A DNA stretch of 19,658 nt from an uncultured Clostridia bacterium (lineage in GTDB: Bacteria > Bacillota > Clostridia > Oscillospirales > Acutalibacteraceae). The stretch covers positions 1 to 19,658 of the forward strand of contig CANQIG010000009.1 in NCBI GenBank assembly GCA_947623765.1. The letters are read 5' to 3'. The notes beneath the pieces were generated by a model. The model saw only the letters and a list, made by a program, of their open reading frames with translations, was not told where the DNA came from and searched no databases. Position 1 is the stretch's first letter, and each line of letters starts with the position of its first letter. Shown here in pieces: positions 13,842 to 19,648 of the stretch. Made by a program: the position numbers and the translations under genes.

Positions 13842-13915
13842 GCGAATTAAAAGTTCTTTTGCTTACTTTTCTTTCAAGAAAAGTAAGGGCCTACTTTTCT
13901 TGAAAGAAAAGTAGG
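13842..13915 (+). repeat. AT-rich palindromic element (three hairpins) just before the cyclase gene
   Basis: AAAAGTTCTTTTGC (from 13849) is followed by two perfect 12-bp hairpins: CTTACTTTTCTT/AAGAAAAGTAAG (13862-13887, loop TC) and CCTACTTTTCTT/AAGAAAAGTAGG (13890-13915, loop GA). The second is close to the reverse complement of the first, so the pair can also fold as one long palindrome. It ends one base before GAGAGGAGG of the cyclase gene. A one-hairpin copy precedes the response regulator gene (18882-18927). Confidence 0.9.
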
Positions 13916-13928
13916 AGAGGAGGTACCG

Positions 13929-14528
13929 ATGAAAATTTACGATCTTTCCAAGGAGCTGTTTTCGGCGGCGGTATACCCCGGGGACCCGGCTCCGACAAAG
14001 ACGCCGTTTTACACGATCGGGGCGGAGAAGCCTTGCAACCTGACGGTGCTGACGCTCGGCAGCCACAACGGCACGCACATGGACGCGCCGCTGCACTTCA
14101 TCCCGAACGGGCGCGACATGGCGAACGTGGAACTGAAAAAGTGCGTCGGGCCGTGTACGGTCGTGGAGCACAGCGGGCTGTTCGGGAAACGGGACGCCGA
14201 GACCGCGCTCGCCGCCGGAACGAAGCGCCTGCTCATCAAGGGCGAGATCGAGCTCACCGTCGAGGGCGCGAAGGCGCTGGCCGAGGGCGGGCTCTGGTTT
14301 CTCGGCGTGGAGCACACGACCGTCGGCACGCACGAGACGAGCCCCTTCGTCCACCGCGCGCTGCTCTCCGCGGAGATCGTGCTCCTCGAATCCGCCGTCC
14401 TGCGGGACGTCCCCGCCGGGGAATATTTCCTCTCCTCGGCGCCGCTCAAAATGGCGGGGCTCGACGGTTCCCCCTGCCGCCCGCTGCTGATCGATCTTGA
14501 GGGGGAGGAACCGGAAAATGCCGACTGA
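13929..14528 (+). CDS. Cyclase-family metal-dependent hydrolase (kynurenine formamidase-like fold)
   Basis: A 199-residue protein of the cyclase/KynB superfamily. The metal-binding signature HNGTHMDAPLHF is complete, with His46, His50, Asp52 and His56 expected to hold Zn or Mn. The N-terminus IYDLSKEL..YPGDP and the late VEHTTVGTHETSPFVH segment are also typical. Members hydrolyse formylkynurenine, polyketide cyclisation substrates, isatin or other amides, so the substrate cannot be told from the sequence; no tryptophan-degradation gene is nearby. GAGGAGG is 6-7 bases upstream of ATG 13929, directly after the palindromic repeat. It overlaps the next gene by 11 bases, suggesting coupled expression. 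There is no signal peptide. Confidence 0.88.
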   Translation: MKIYDLSKELFSAAVYPGDPAPTKTPFYTIGAEKPCNLTVLTLGSHNGTHMDAPLHFIPNGRDMANVELKKCVGPCTVVEHSGLFGKRDAETALAAGTKRLLIKGEIELTVEGAKALAEGGLWFLGVEHTTVGTHETSPFVHRALLSAEIVLLESAVLRDVPAGEYFLSSAPLKMAGLDGSPCRPLLIDLEGEEPENAD

Positions 14529-15360
14529 AGCCGCTGTCTCCAGCGCCGCCGTCGCGATGCTGACGGTGGAGCTGATCTTTTCCATGGTGCTCCCCGTCGG
14601 CCTGCTGATCGTCTGGGCCGTCAAAACGCACGCCAAGCTCCTTCCCGCGCTCGTCGGCATCATCGCGTACGCGCTGGCGTCGGTCGTGCTCGAGGAGCTG
14701 ATCCATTCGCTCGTCCTCGGGACGAACACGCCCATCGCGGCGGCGCTCTTCTCGAACCCCATCGCCTACGCGCTGTACAGCGGGCTCGTCGCGGGGCTCC
14801 TCGGAGAGCTGATCCGCTACCTCGCATTCAGCACCGTGCTGAAAAACGAATCCGGCCGCGAACCCGCCGTCACGTTTGGCATCGGCTACGGCGGGATGGA
14901 GTGCTTCGTCGTGCTCGGCATCTCGATGGTGACGAACCTCTTCGTCGCGGGCACGCTTAATTCCATGGGCGTGGAGAACTTCATCCGCGAGTACGCCGCG
15001 ACCGAGCGGACGGAATTCCTCGCGGCCGTGGAAGCGCTCAACCGCGTGGACGTGGGCAACGCGCTCCTCGCGTGTCTGGAGCGCGTGTCGATGCTCGCGA
15101 TCCAGATCGAGCTGTCCGTCTACGTGTTCGCGGCCGCGCGGCTCGACTGGCTCCCGCTGCTCCCAGCGGCAGTCGCGGTCCATATGGTCGTGGAGTTCTG
15201 CTTTGCGCTGAGCCAGACCGGCGCGCTCCCGATCCCCGCGCTCGAGGGCGTCGTCGCAGTGATCGCGGTGCTGCTGTTCTTCCCGGTGCGGCGCATCTAC
15301 GGCGCGCTGCGCGAAGCCGAAGCCCCCCGGCTGGACCGCTTCGGCAGAAGACTGTCCTGA
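14518..15360 (+). CDS. YhfC-family intramembrane protease-like membrane protein
   Basis: A 280-residue protein with about seven or eight membrane helices and a short cytoplasmic tail. It matches the YhfC family of putative glutamic-type intramembrane proteases (the broad CAAX-protease/PrsW-like group) in its conserved polar residues inside helices: VVLEELIHS near residue 60, FGIGYGGMECF near 125 and AVHMVVEFCF near 225. The start at ATG 14518 lies inside the end of the cyclase gene and has GGGGGAGG 9 bases upstream. Family function is largely unknown; proteolysis within the membrane is inferred from the glutamates and histidine. It is the last gene before a strong hairpin. Confidence 0.8.
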   Translation: MPTEAAVSSAAVAMLTVELIFSMVLPVGLLIVWAVKTHAKLLPALVGIIAYALASVVLEELIHSLVLGTNTPIAAALFSNPIAYALYSGLVAGLLGELIRYLAFSTVLKNESGREPAVTFGIGYGGMECFVVLGISMVTNLFVAGTLNSMGVENFIREYAATERTEFLAAVEALNRVDVGNALLACLERVSMLAIQIELSVYVFAAARLDWLPLLPAAVAVHMVVEFCFALSQTGALPIPALEGVVAVIAVLLFFPVRRIYGALREAEAPRLDRFGRRLS

Positions 15361-15361
15361 C

Positions 15362-15403
15362 CGAAAACAAAAACAAACCGGACCCAGATCGGGTCCGGTT
15401 TGT
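15362..15403. terminator. Hairpin terminator between YhfC-like and histidine kinase genes
   Basis: ACAAACCGGACCC (15373-15385) pairs perfectly with GGGTCCGGTTTGT (15391-15403) around a 5-base loop. On the minus strand the stem runs into TTTGTTTTTGTTTTC, a good terminator tract for the kinase operon that ends at 15432. On the plus strand the T-run is poor, so termination of the YhfC-like gene may be less complete. Confidence 0.85.
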
Positions 15404-15431
15404 GCTGTCTTTGGCCTGTCTTTTTCATAGA

Positions 15432-16334
15432 TCACGGGAGGCGCAGCGTCACGCGCAGCCGCCCGTCGGCGAGCCTTGCCGAAAGCTCGCCGCCCATCCG
15501 CTCCGCGAGCGCCCGCGCGATGGAGAGCCCGAGGCCGGTGGAGGCCGCGCCGTCCTCCACGGTGTAGAAGCGGTCGAAGAGCCGAGCCGCCTGCACCGGG
15601 GTGAGGTCCGGCGCGCTGTTTTCAAACGTGACCTCGCCCGTTTCCGCGAGCGTCACGGAGAGATCTCCCGGGCTGTACTTCACGGCGTTCGCGAGGAGGT
15701 TCTCGAAGATCCGCGCGAGCGCGGCGCGGTCCGCCCGGCACGGGACGGGACCCTCCGGCGTCAGGATCTCCGGCTCGATGTTCCGGGCTTTCAGCAGCGC
15801 GTACCCCGCGGCGAGGCTTTCCGTCAGCGCGTCGCGCAGATCGAGCTGCACGGGCTCCGCCGTCTCCTCGGAGAGCGTCACGGTGCAGCGGAAGAGCTCG
15901 TCCACCCGCGCGGAGAGCGCGTCCGCGCGCTCGGAAAGGATCTCGGCGTACCGCCGCGCGTTTGCCGGGAGCGTCTCCCGCCGCAGCAGTTCGAGGTAGC
16001 CGACGATCGCGGCGAGCGGCGTGCGCAGGTCGTGCGTGACGTTCTCGACGGCGGATTTCAGCGCGCGGTCGCCGCGCTGCAGCCGGTGCCGCTCCTCAAC
16101 GACCCCGCGGACCGTGCGGTTGAGCGCTGCCGCAAGGCGCAGGAAGTCGCGGTCGCGCGTCGAAACGCCGAGCAGCGCGTTCGTCTCCTCGCCCTCGCGC
16201 GACGCGAGCTGTTCGGCGAGCGTGCGCGCGGCGCGTTTCAGCACGAAGCATTTTCCCCCGAAATACACCGCCGCGCCGAAGAAAAGCAGCCAAAGCGCGA
16301 AAAGCAGCCACATCGCGAAGAGTCCGAGTTCCAC
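15432..16334 (-). CDS. Sensor histidine kinase with a single membrane segment
   Basis: A 300-residue kinase, last gene of the minus-strand cluster. It has one hydrophobic stretch at residues 3-25 and no exported sensor domain. A linker (about 32-92) leads to the H-box NVTHDLRTPLAAIVGYLE with phospho-accepting His101, then the N-box FENLLANAVKYSPG, an F-box LFDRFYTVED and the G2 box STGLGLSIARALAERMGG. The usual DxGxG (G1) box is replaced by FENSAPDL, a change seen in kinases of this group. GTG 16334 is chosen because GGAGG lies 8 bases upstream; the GTG at 16343 directly abuts that site. The lack of a sensor domain and the linkage to an ABC transporter suggest that the transporter supplies the signal, as in BceAB-BceS. 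That is inference. Confidence 0.9.
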   Translation of the reverse strand: MELGLFAMWLLFALWLLFFGAAVYFGGKCFVLKRAARTLAEQLASREGEETNALLGVSTRDRDFLRLAAALNRTVRGVVEERHRLQRGDRALKSAVENVTHDLRTPLAAIVGYLELLRRETLPANARRYAEILSERADALSARVDELFRCTVTLSEETAEPVQLDLRDALTESLAAGYALLKARNIEPEILTPEGPVPCRADRAALARIFENLLANAVKYSPGDLSVTLAETGEVTFENSAPDLTPVQAARLFDRFYTVEDGAASTGLGLSIARALAERMGGELSARLADGRLRVTLRLP

Positions 16335-16355
16335 CGGGAGCACCTCCGTTCGGTT

Positions 16356-17198
16356 TCAGTTGATGTCCTTGTTTTGAAAGAGCGCCGCGCCGATCACCGC
16401 CGTGAGGACGTAGAGCACTGCGGATGCGGCGAACTCAAAGGCCGTCGGCACGATCTCCTGATTGATGCGGATCGCCTGCCCGCTTGGCAGCACCCGGACG
16501 GCGAACTCCATCAGGCGGCGGGTGAGCCCGGGCGGGATGTAGTCCGGGTTCGGCTGCGGCTCGGCGGGGATCGTGAAGCGGTCCGCCGTGATGACGGCGA
16601 ACTGGACCGTCTCCGGCTCCGCGAGCAGGTTGAAGAGATAGCTGCCCGCAAACAGCAGGCCGAGCGCGAGGAGCAGCGAGACGACCGGAGCCGCCGCGCG
16701 GCGCGGCAGCAGCATCGAGACGAGCGTGAAGAGCGACACGTAGACCGCCGTCGAGAGCGCGAGACCGAGGAACGTCAAAAGCGTGTCCGAAAGAGAGAGC
16801 GCCCACTCCGCCGCGAGCGGCGCGGCGGCGCATCCGCCGACGAGCGCGCAGAGGAGCAGCGCCCAGCCCGCGAGCGTGCCGACGAACAGGTTCGCGAGGT
16901 AGATGTGTTCGCGGCGGTGCCCGGCGATCACCTTGTTCCGGATCGTCCCGTCGCCGTACTCCGCGCCGAGAAAGAGCGGCACGGCGACCGCCGCGAGAAA
17001 GCCGAGGAACGGCGTCATCTCGAGGAGGTCGACGTTCAGCGGGCGGAGCGGGTCGTTGAACATCTCCTGCGCATGGACATCGGAAAACCCGTTCCCGAGG
17101 CTGGCGCAGGCCGCGATCAGAAGGCCGGCAAAGCAGCAGGCCCAGAAGATCCCGCTGCGGCGAAGGCGCAAAGCCATCGCGGAGAGAAGTTCACGCAT
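16356..17198 (-). CDS. ABC-2 type transporter permease
   Basis: A 280-residue membrane protein with six predicted helices: one near the N-terminus (GIFWACCFAGLLIAACASL), four in the middle and one at the C-terminus (FAASAVLYVLTAVIGAALF). After helix two it has the coupling segment EYGDGTIRNKVIAGHRR, characteristic of ABC-2 permeases that pair with BcrA/NatA-like ATPases. The ATG at 17198 lies 8 bases inside the end of the ATPase gene, and GGGAGG is 8 bases upstream. A large outer loop (roughly residues 185-240, including DYIPPGL) lies between helices five and six. The partner ATPase is next door, and the pair probably exports or removes a peptide, lantibiotic or lipid-targeting toxin; the substrate is unknown. 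Confidence 0.9.
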   Translation of the reverse strand: MRELLSAMALRLRRSGIFWACCFAGLLIAACASLGNGFSDVHAQEMFNDPLRPLNVDLLEMTPFLGFLAAVAVPLFLGAEYGDGTIRNKVIAGHRREHIYLANLFVGTLAGWALLLCALVGGCAAAPLAAEWALSLSDTLLTFLGLALSTAVYVSLFTLVSMLLPRRAAAPVVSLLLALGLLFAGSYLFNLLAEPETVQFAVITADRFTIPAEPQPNPDYIPPGLTRRLMEFAVRVLPSGQAIRINQEIVPTAFEFAASAVLYVLTAVIGAALFQNKDIN

Positions 17199-18093
17199 TG
17201 CCGCCGCCTCCCAGAAGATCCATAAAGTACCCCTCGAGCGTTTCGCTGCGGTTTTCGGCGGAGAAGATCTCCGCGCCCTCCCGTTTCGCGGCCTCCGCGA
17301 GGCGGGAGAGGCCGATCTCCCCGAAGATGTCCGCGCCGTTTTTCCCGGTGATCTCATACCGGACGCCGAGGGAATCGAGCGCGCGGGCGAGCGCCGCAGT
17401 GTCGGAGACGGTGACGGCAAGGCGTTTCGAGCTTGCCGCCCGGAGCGTTTCGGCGCTCATCTCGCGGACGAGGCTGCCGTGCTCGAGAAAGCCGTAGTGC
17501 GTTGAGACCTTGGCGAGCTCGTCGAGGATGTGGCTCGAGATCAGCAGCGTGATCCCTTTTTCGCGGTTAAGCTTCAAGATCAGCTCCCGCATCTCGATGA
17601 TGCCCTCGGGGTCGAGGCCGTTCGTCGGCTCGTCGAGGAGCAGCAGGTCCGGCCCGCCGGCGAGCGCGACGGCGATGCCGAGCCGCTGGCGCATCCCGAG
17701 GGAGAAGTTCCGCGCCCGCTTTTCGCCGGTTTCCGAGAGGCCGACGAGGCGCAGCAGCTCCCCGATGGAGCCGTCCTCCGGGAGACCGAGGACGCGGTAC
17801 TGCATCCGAAGGTTGTCCCGCGCGGAGAAGTCGAGATAGATGGACGGCATCTCCACGACGGCGCCCATTCGCCGCCGCGCGCGGGAGATCGAACGGTCGC
17901 TGTGCGGCACGCCGCAGATCGAGAAGCCGCCGTCCGAAGGCCGCTGCAGGCCGCAGAGCAGCCGGAAGAGCGTCGTCTTGCCCGCGCCGTTTCGCCCGAC
18001 AAGCCCGTAGACCGCGCCGCGCGGCACGGCCATCGTGAGGTCATGGACCGCGGCGGTGCGCCCGTAGCGCTTCGTCAGGTGGTTCGTTTCCAA
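17191..18093 (-). CDS. ABC transporter ATP-binding protein (BcrA/lantibiotic-resistance type)
   Basis: A complete ATPase with Walker A GRNGAGKTT (33-41), signature SLGMRQR (131-137), Walker B LLLLDEPTNGLDPEG (from 150) and the switch His188 in ISSHIL. The EMPSIYLDFSARDNL segment is typical of BcrA-like exporters. The start is unusual. TTG 18093 is the only standard start codon available in frame, but AGGAGG (18114-18119) is 20 bases away. ACG at 18105-18103 sits at the ideal 8-base distance and would give the N-terminus (M)ENILETNHLTKRYG, which looks like the family's normal beginning. An ATG at 18112 is out of frame. The upstream in-frame stop is at 18141. The gene overlaps the permease by 8 bases. 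Confidence 0.93.
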   Translation of the reverse strand: METNHLTKRYGRTAAVHDLTMAVPRGAVYGLVGRNGAGKTTLFRLLCGLQRPSDGGFSICGVPHSDRSISRARRRMGAVVEMPSIYLDFSARDNLRMQYRVLGLPEDGSIGELLRLVGLSETGEKRARNFSLGMRQRLGIAVALAGGPDLLLLDEPTNGLDPEGIIEMRELILKLNREKGITLLISSHILDELAKVSTHYGFLEHGSLVREMSAETLRAASSKRLAVTVSDTAALARALDSLGVRYEITGKNGADIFGEIGLSRLAEAAKREGAEIFSAENRSETLEGYFMDLLGGGGNA

Positions 18094-18135
18094 AATGTTT
18101 TCCGTTTTGCATTCCTCCTTTTTTCGTCTTCGGAG

Positions 18136-18193
18136 AGTTTACCGCAAAAGGGGAAAGAAAGCGGTAAAGAAAAGCGTAAAGATTTCGGAAAGA
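18136..18193 (-). promoter_or_regulatory. Probable response-regulator binding array and promoter upstream of the ABC ATPase
   Basis: On the minus strand four TCTTT repeats (TCTTTCCGAAA, TCTTTACGCTTT, TCTTTACCGCTT, TCTTTCCCC) start at 18193, 18182, 18170 and 18158, spaced 11, 12 and 12 bases, about one helical turn. They are followed by TAAACT (18141-18136), a possible -10 with no -35 of its own; the array covers the -35 position. TTTACCGC/GCGGTAAA (18138-18145 and 18161-18168) also forms an inverted repeat. OmpR-type regulators commonly bind direct repeats of this spacing. Binding by the adjacent regulator is inference. Confidence 0.45.
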
Positions 18194-18862
18194 TCACTCC
18201 GCGGGCGCGCCGAGCCGAAAGCCGATCCCCCAGACCGATTCCACGCAGTCCCTTCCGCACTTTTCGCGGAGCTTCTTCCGCAGGTTGCTCACGTGCATTT
18301 TGAGGGAGCTTTCCGTGCAGTCGGGCGTGTCGAACGCGATGCGCTCGAGCAGCTGGTTCTTCGTGAGGACCTGCCCGGGGTTTTGCAGCAGCGCCTTGAG
18401 GATCGCGAATTCCGTGCGCGTCAGCCGGACCGGCTCGCCGAGGACCTCGACGCTCTTGCCTTCTGGCGAGAGGGCGAGCTCGTGGAAGCGGAGCGTCCCC
18501 GCGCCGGACTGCCGCGCGATGCGCAGCTGCGCCTCGATCCGCGCGGAGAGTTCCTCGAGCGCGAACGGCTTCGTGACGTAATCCGCCGCGCCCTCGCGCA
18601 GGAGCCGCGCCTTCTCCGGGACGTCGGTCTTCGCGCTGACGACGATCACCGGCACGCCCGAAAACGTCCCGAGCAGCGATTCCCCGGAGCGCCCCGGCAG
18701 CATCAGGTCGAGCAGCACGAGATCCGGCCGCGTCTTTTCGAGCAGCAGCTGCGCCTCCGTCCCCGAGTACGCGCAGAGCACTCGGTGGCCCTCCTTCTCC
18801 AGCGCCTCGCGCATCATTCCGCTGAGCGTCGGGTCGTCCTCCACAAGAAACAACAATGCCAT
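18194..18862 (-). CDS. OmpR/PhoB-family response regulator
   Basis: A 222-residue two-domain regulator, first gene of the minus-strand cluster. The receiver domain has the acidic pair in LVEDD, phospho-acceptor Asp52 in LVLLDLMLP and Lys98 in VTKPF. The C-terminal winged helix has the usual LTRTEFAILKALLQNPGQVL and the recognition-helix region TESSLKMHVSNLRKKL, ending ESVWGIGFRLG. The ATG at 18862 has AAGGAG 8 bases upstream. The frame stays open a further 609 bases upstream through repeat DNA to 19471, but that part has no regulator-like sequence. It should be phosphorylated by the kinase encoded at the other end of the cluster and activate the ABC genes. Confidence 0.95.
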   Translation of the reverse strand: MALLFLVEDDPTLSGMMREALEKEGHRVLCAYSGTEAQLLLEKTRPDLVLLDLMLPGRSGESLLGTFSGVPVIVVSAKTDVPEKARLLREGAADYVTKPFALEELSARIEAQLRIARQSGAGTLRFHELALSPEGKSVEVLGEPVRLTRTEFAILKALLQNPGQVLTKNQLLERIAFDTPDCTESSLKMHVSNLRKKLREKCGRDCVESVWGIGFRLGAPAE

Positions 18863-18881
18863 ATTCCCATCTCCTTTTCCC

Positions 18882-18927
18882 CCGACTTTTCTTGAAAGAA
18901 AAGTCGGCAAAAGAACTTTTATTTCGC
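18882..18927 (-). repeat. AT-rich palindromic element just before the response regulator gene
   Basis: A perfect 12-bp hairpin CCGACTTTTCTT/AAGAAAAGTCGG (18882-18893 with 18896-18907, loop GA) is preceded, in the minus direction, by GCGAAATAAAAGTTCTTTTG. This is the same order as the element before the cyclase gene (GCGAATTAAAAGTTCTTTTG then the ACTTTTCTT palindrome). It ends about 5 bases before AAAAGGAG of the regulator gene. Confidence 0.9.
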
Positions 18928-18967
18928 GTTGGTCGTTCGCTTCGCGAACTTCGCCTGTGGTTCCGGT

Positions 18968-19328
18968 AAGCTTTGCCCCCGCGCCATAGTTGCTGCACGG
19001 GAAAGAAGACTTCTCCGGCTCTCCGCGAGCTGCCGTAGGACAAACGAAACGGGCCATGCCCGCAAGCCTGCGTAAGGCGGGCCGTGCGGGTTCGGAAGCG
19101 CTTCCAGTGGACTTTATCCTCGCGCCATATCTGCCGTGCAGGAAAGAAGACTTCTCCGGCTCTCCGCGAGCCCCCGTAGGGCAAACGAAACGGGCCATGC
19201 CCGCAAGCCCGTATAGGGTGGGCCATGCGGTTTCGGGAGTGTTTCCGGCGGACTTTATCCCCGAGCCATATCTGCTGTGCGGGAAAGAAAACTTCTCCGG
19301 CCCTCCGCAAGCCCCCGTAGGGCAAACA
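18968..19328 (-). repeat. Tandem array with exact 141-bp period (about 2.5 copies)
   Basis: Unit boundaries read on the plus strand at GCTGCACGGGAAAGAAGAC (18992), GCCGTGCAGGAAAGAAGAC (19133) and GCTGTGCGGGAAAGAAAAC (19274), so the period is 141 bases twice over. A partial unit leads in from about 18968, and the third unit loses similarity after GGGCAAAC (about 19328). 141 is 47 codons, and the minus-strand frame is open throughout with the recurring pattern CPTGARGEPEKSSF. On the minus strand the units share GTTTGCCCTACGG and GGAGAAGTC with the block before the cyclase gene. No gene is credible here. Confidence 0.88.
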
Positions 19329-19475
19329 CCGACCTGCGAAGCACTCATGGCGAGCGGGAGAAAGGCCCTTTTCTTATGAGCACCCACAGCGCGGGATGCG
19401 CAGCCCTGTCCTCGCCAACGGTAAGCGCACGTCCGTGCGCTGCCCCGCGTCGAAGGCGGCTCTGCCGCCATTTTA
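19329..19475 (-). repeat. Non-tandem mosaic modules beyond the 141-bp array
   Basis: Contains AACGGTAAGCGC followed by the hairpin GCGCACG-TC-CGTGCGC (about 19426-19441), then GCGTCGAAGGCGGCTCTGCCGCC (given here in part as GCGTCGAAGGCGG), which is the complement of the GGCGGCAGAGCCGC...TCGACGCGG module at about 13585-13613. The same pieces therefore occur in both blocks but in a different order and orientation. An inverted CTCAT...ATGAG pair spans about 19344-19380. Confidence 0.7.
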
Positions 19476-19570
19476 ACACAAAGAGGAGGGAATGTCCACC
19501 GATTTCAGAAAAACGGGGGCGCGGGGAGACGTGATGGGGCCGGGAATCCGGGAAAAAATTCGGAAAAGGC

Positions 19571-19599
19571 TTGCAAATCGCGCCGGACTGTGGTATACT
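19571..19599 (+). promoter_or_regulatory. Strong sigma-A promoter facing the right window edge
   Basis: TTGCAA (19571-19576), 17-base spacer, TATACT (19594-19599), with TGG before the -10 making an extended -10. The start would be near 19606. It drives a transcript leaving the window; the gene itself is not visible. Confidence 0.8.
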
Positions 19600-19622
19600 G
19601 GCTATGTTGGATATTGGATGAT

Positions 19623-19648
19623 GAAAGAGTGGGGCGACCCGCTCTTTC
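19623..19648 (+). other. GNRA-loop hairpin at the start of the outgoing transcript
   Basis: GAAAGAGTGGG (19623-19633) pairs with CCCGCTCTTTC (19638-19648), one G-T pair, closed by a GCGA tetraloop and followed by GTTTTG. It begins about 17 bases after the predicted transcription start. I have an unverified recollection of similar AAAGAGTGGG hairpins in leaders ahead of rimP (ylxS)-type operons in Clostridia. It could be an attenuator, a protein-binding leader or a 5' stabiliser. Confidence 0.6.

Noticed and set aside
13288..13914. Several 60-120 codon open frames inside the repeat block before the cyclase gene
   Set aside because: Their translations are repeat-derived (EKSFFPHS, FTNGKR, KVLLLTFLSRK) and they lack ribosome sites and domain features.
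15072..17225. A 717-codon plus-strand open frame opposite the kinase and permease genes
   Set aside because: Arg/Glu-rich shadow frame crossing a hairpin terminator; the minus-strand kinase and permease have full motif sets.
18882..18907. Insertion sequence or MITE with target-site duplication
   Set aside because: Perfect hairpins exist, but no flanking short duplication or transposase could be identified, so it is listed only as a palindromic repeat.
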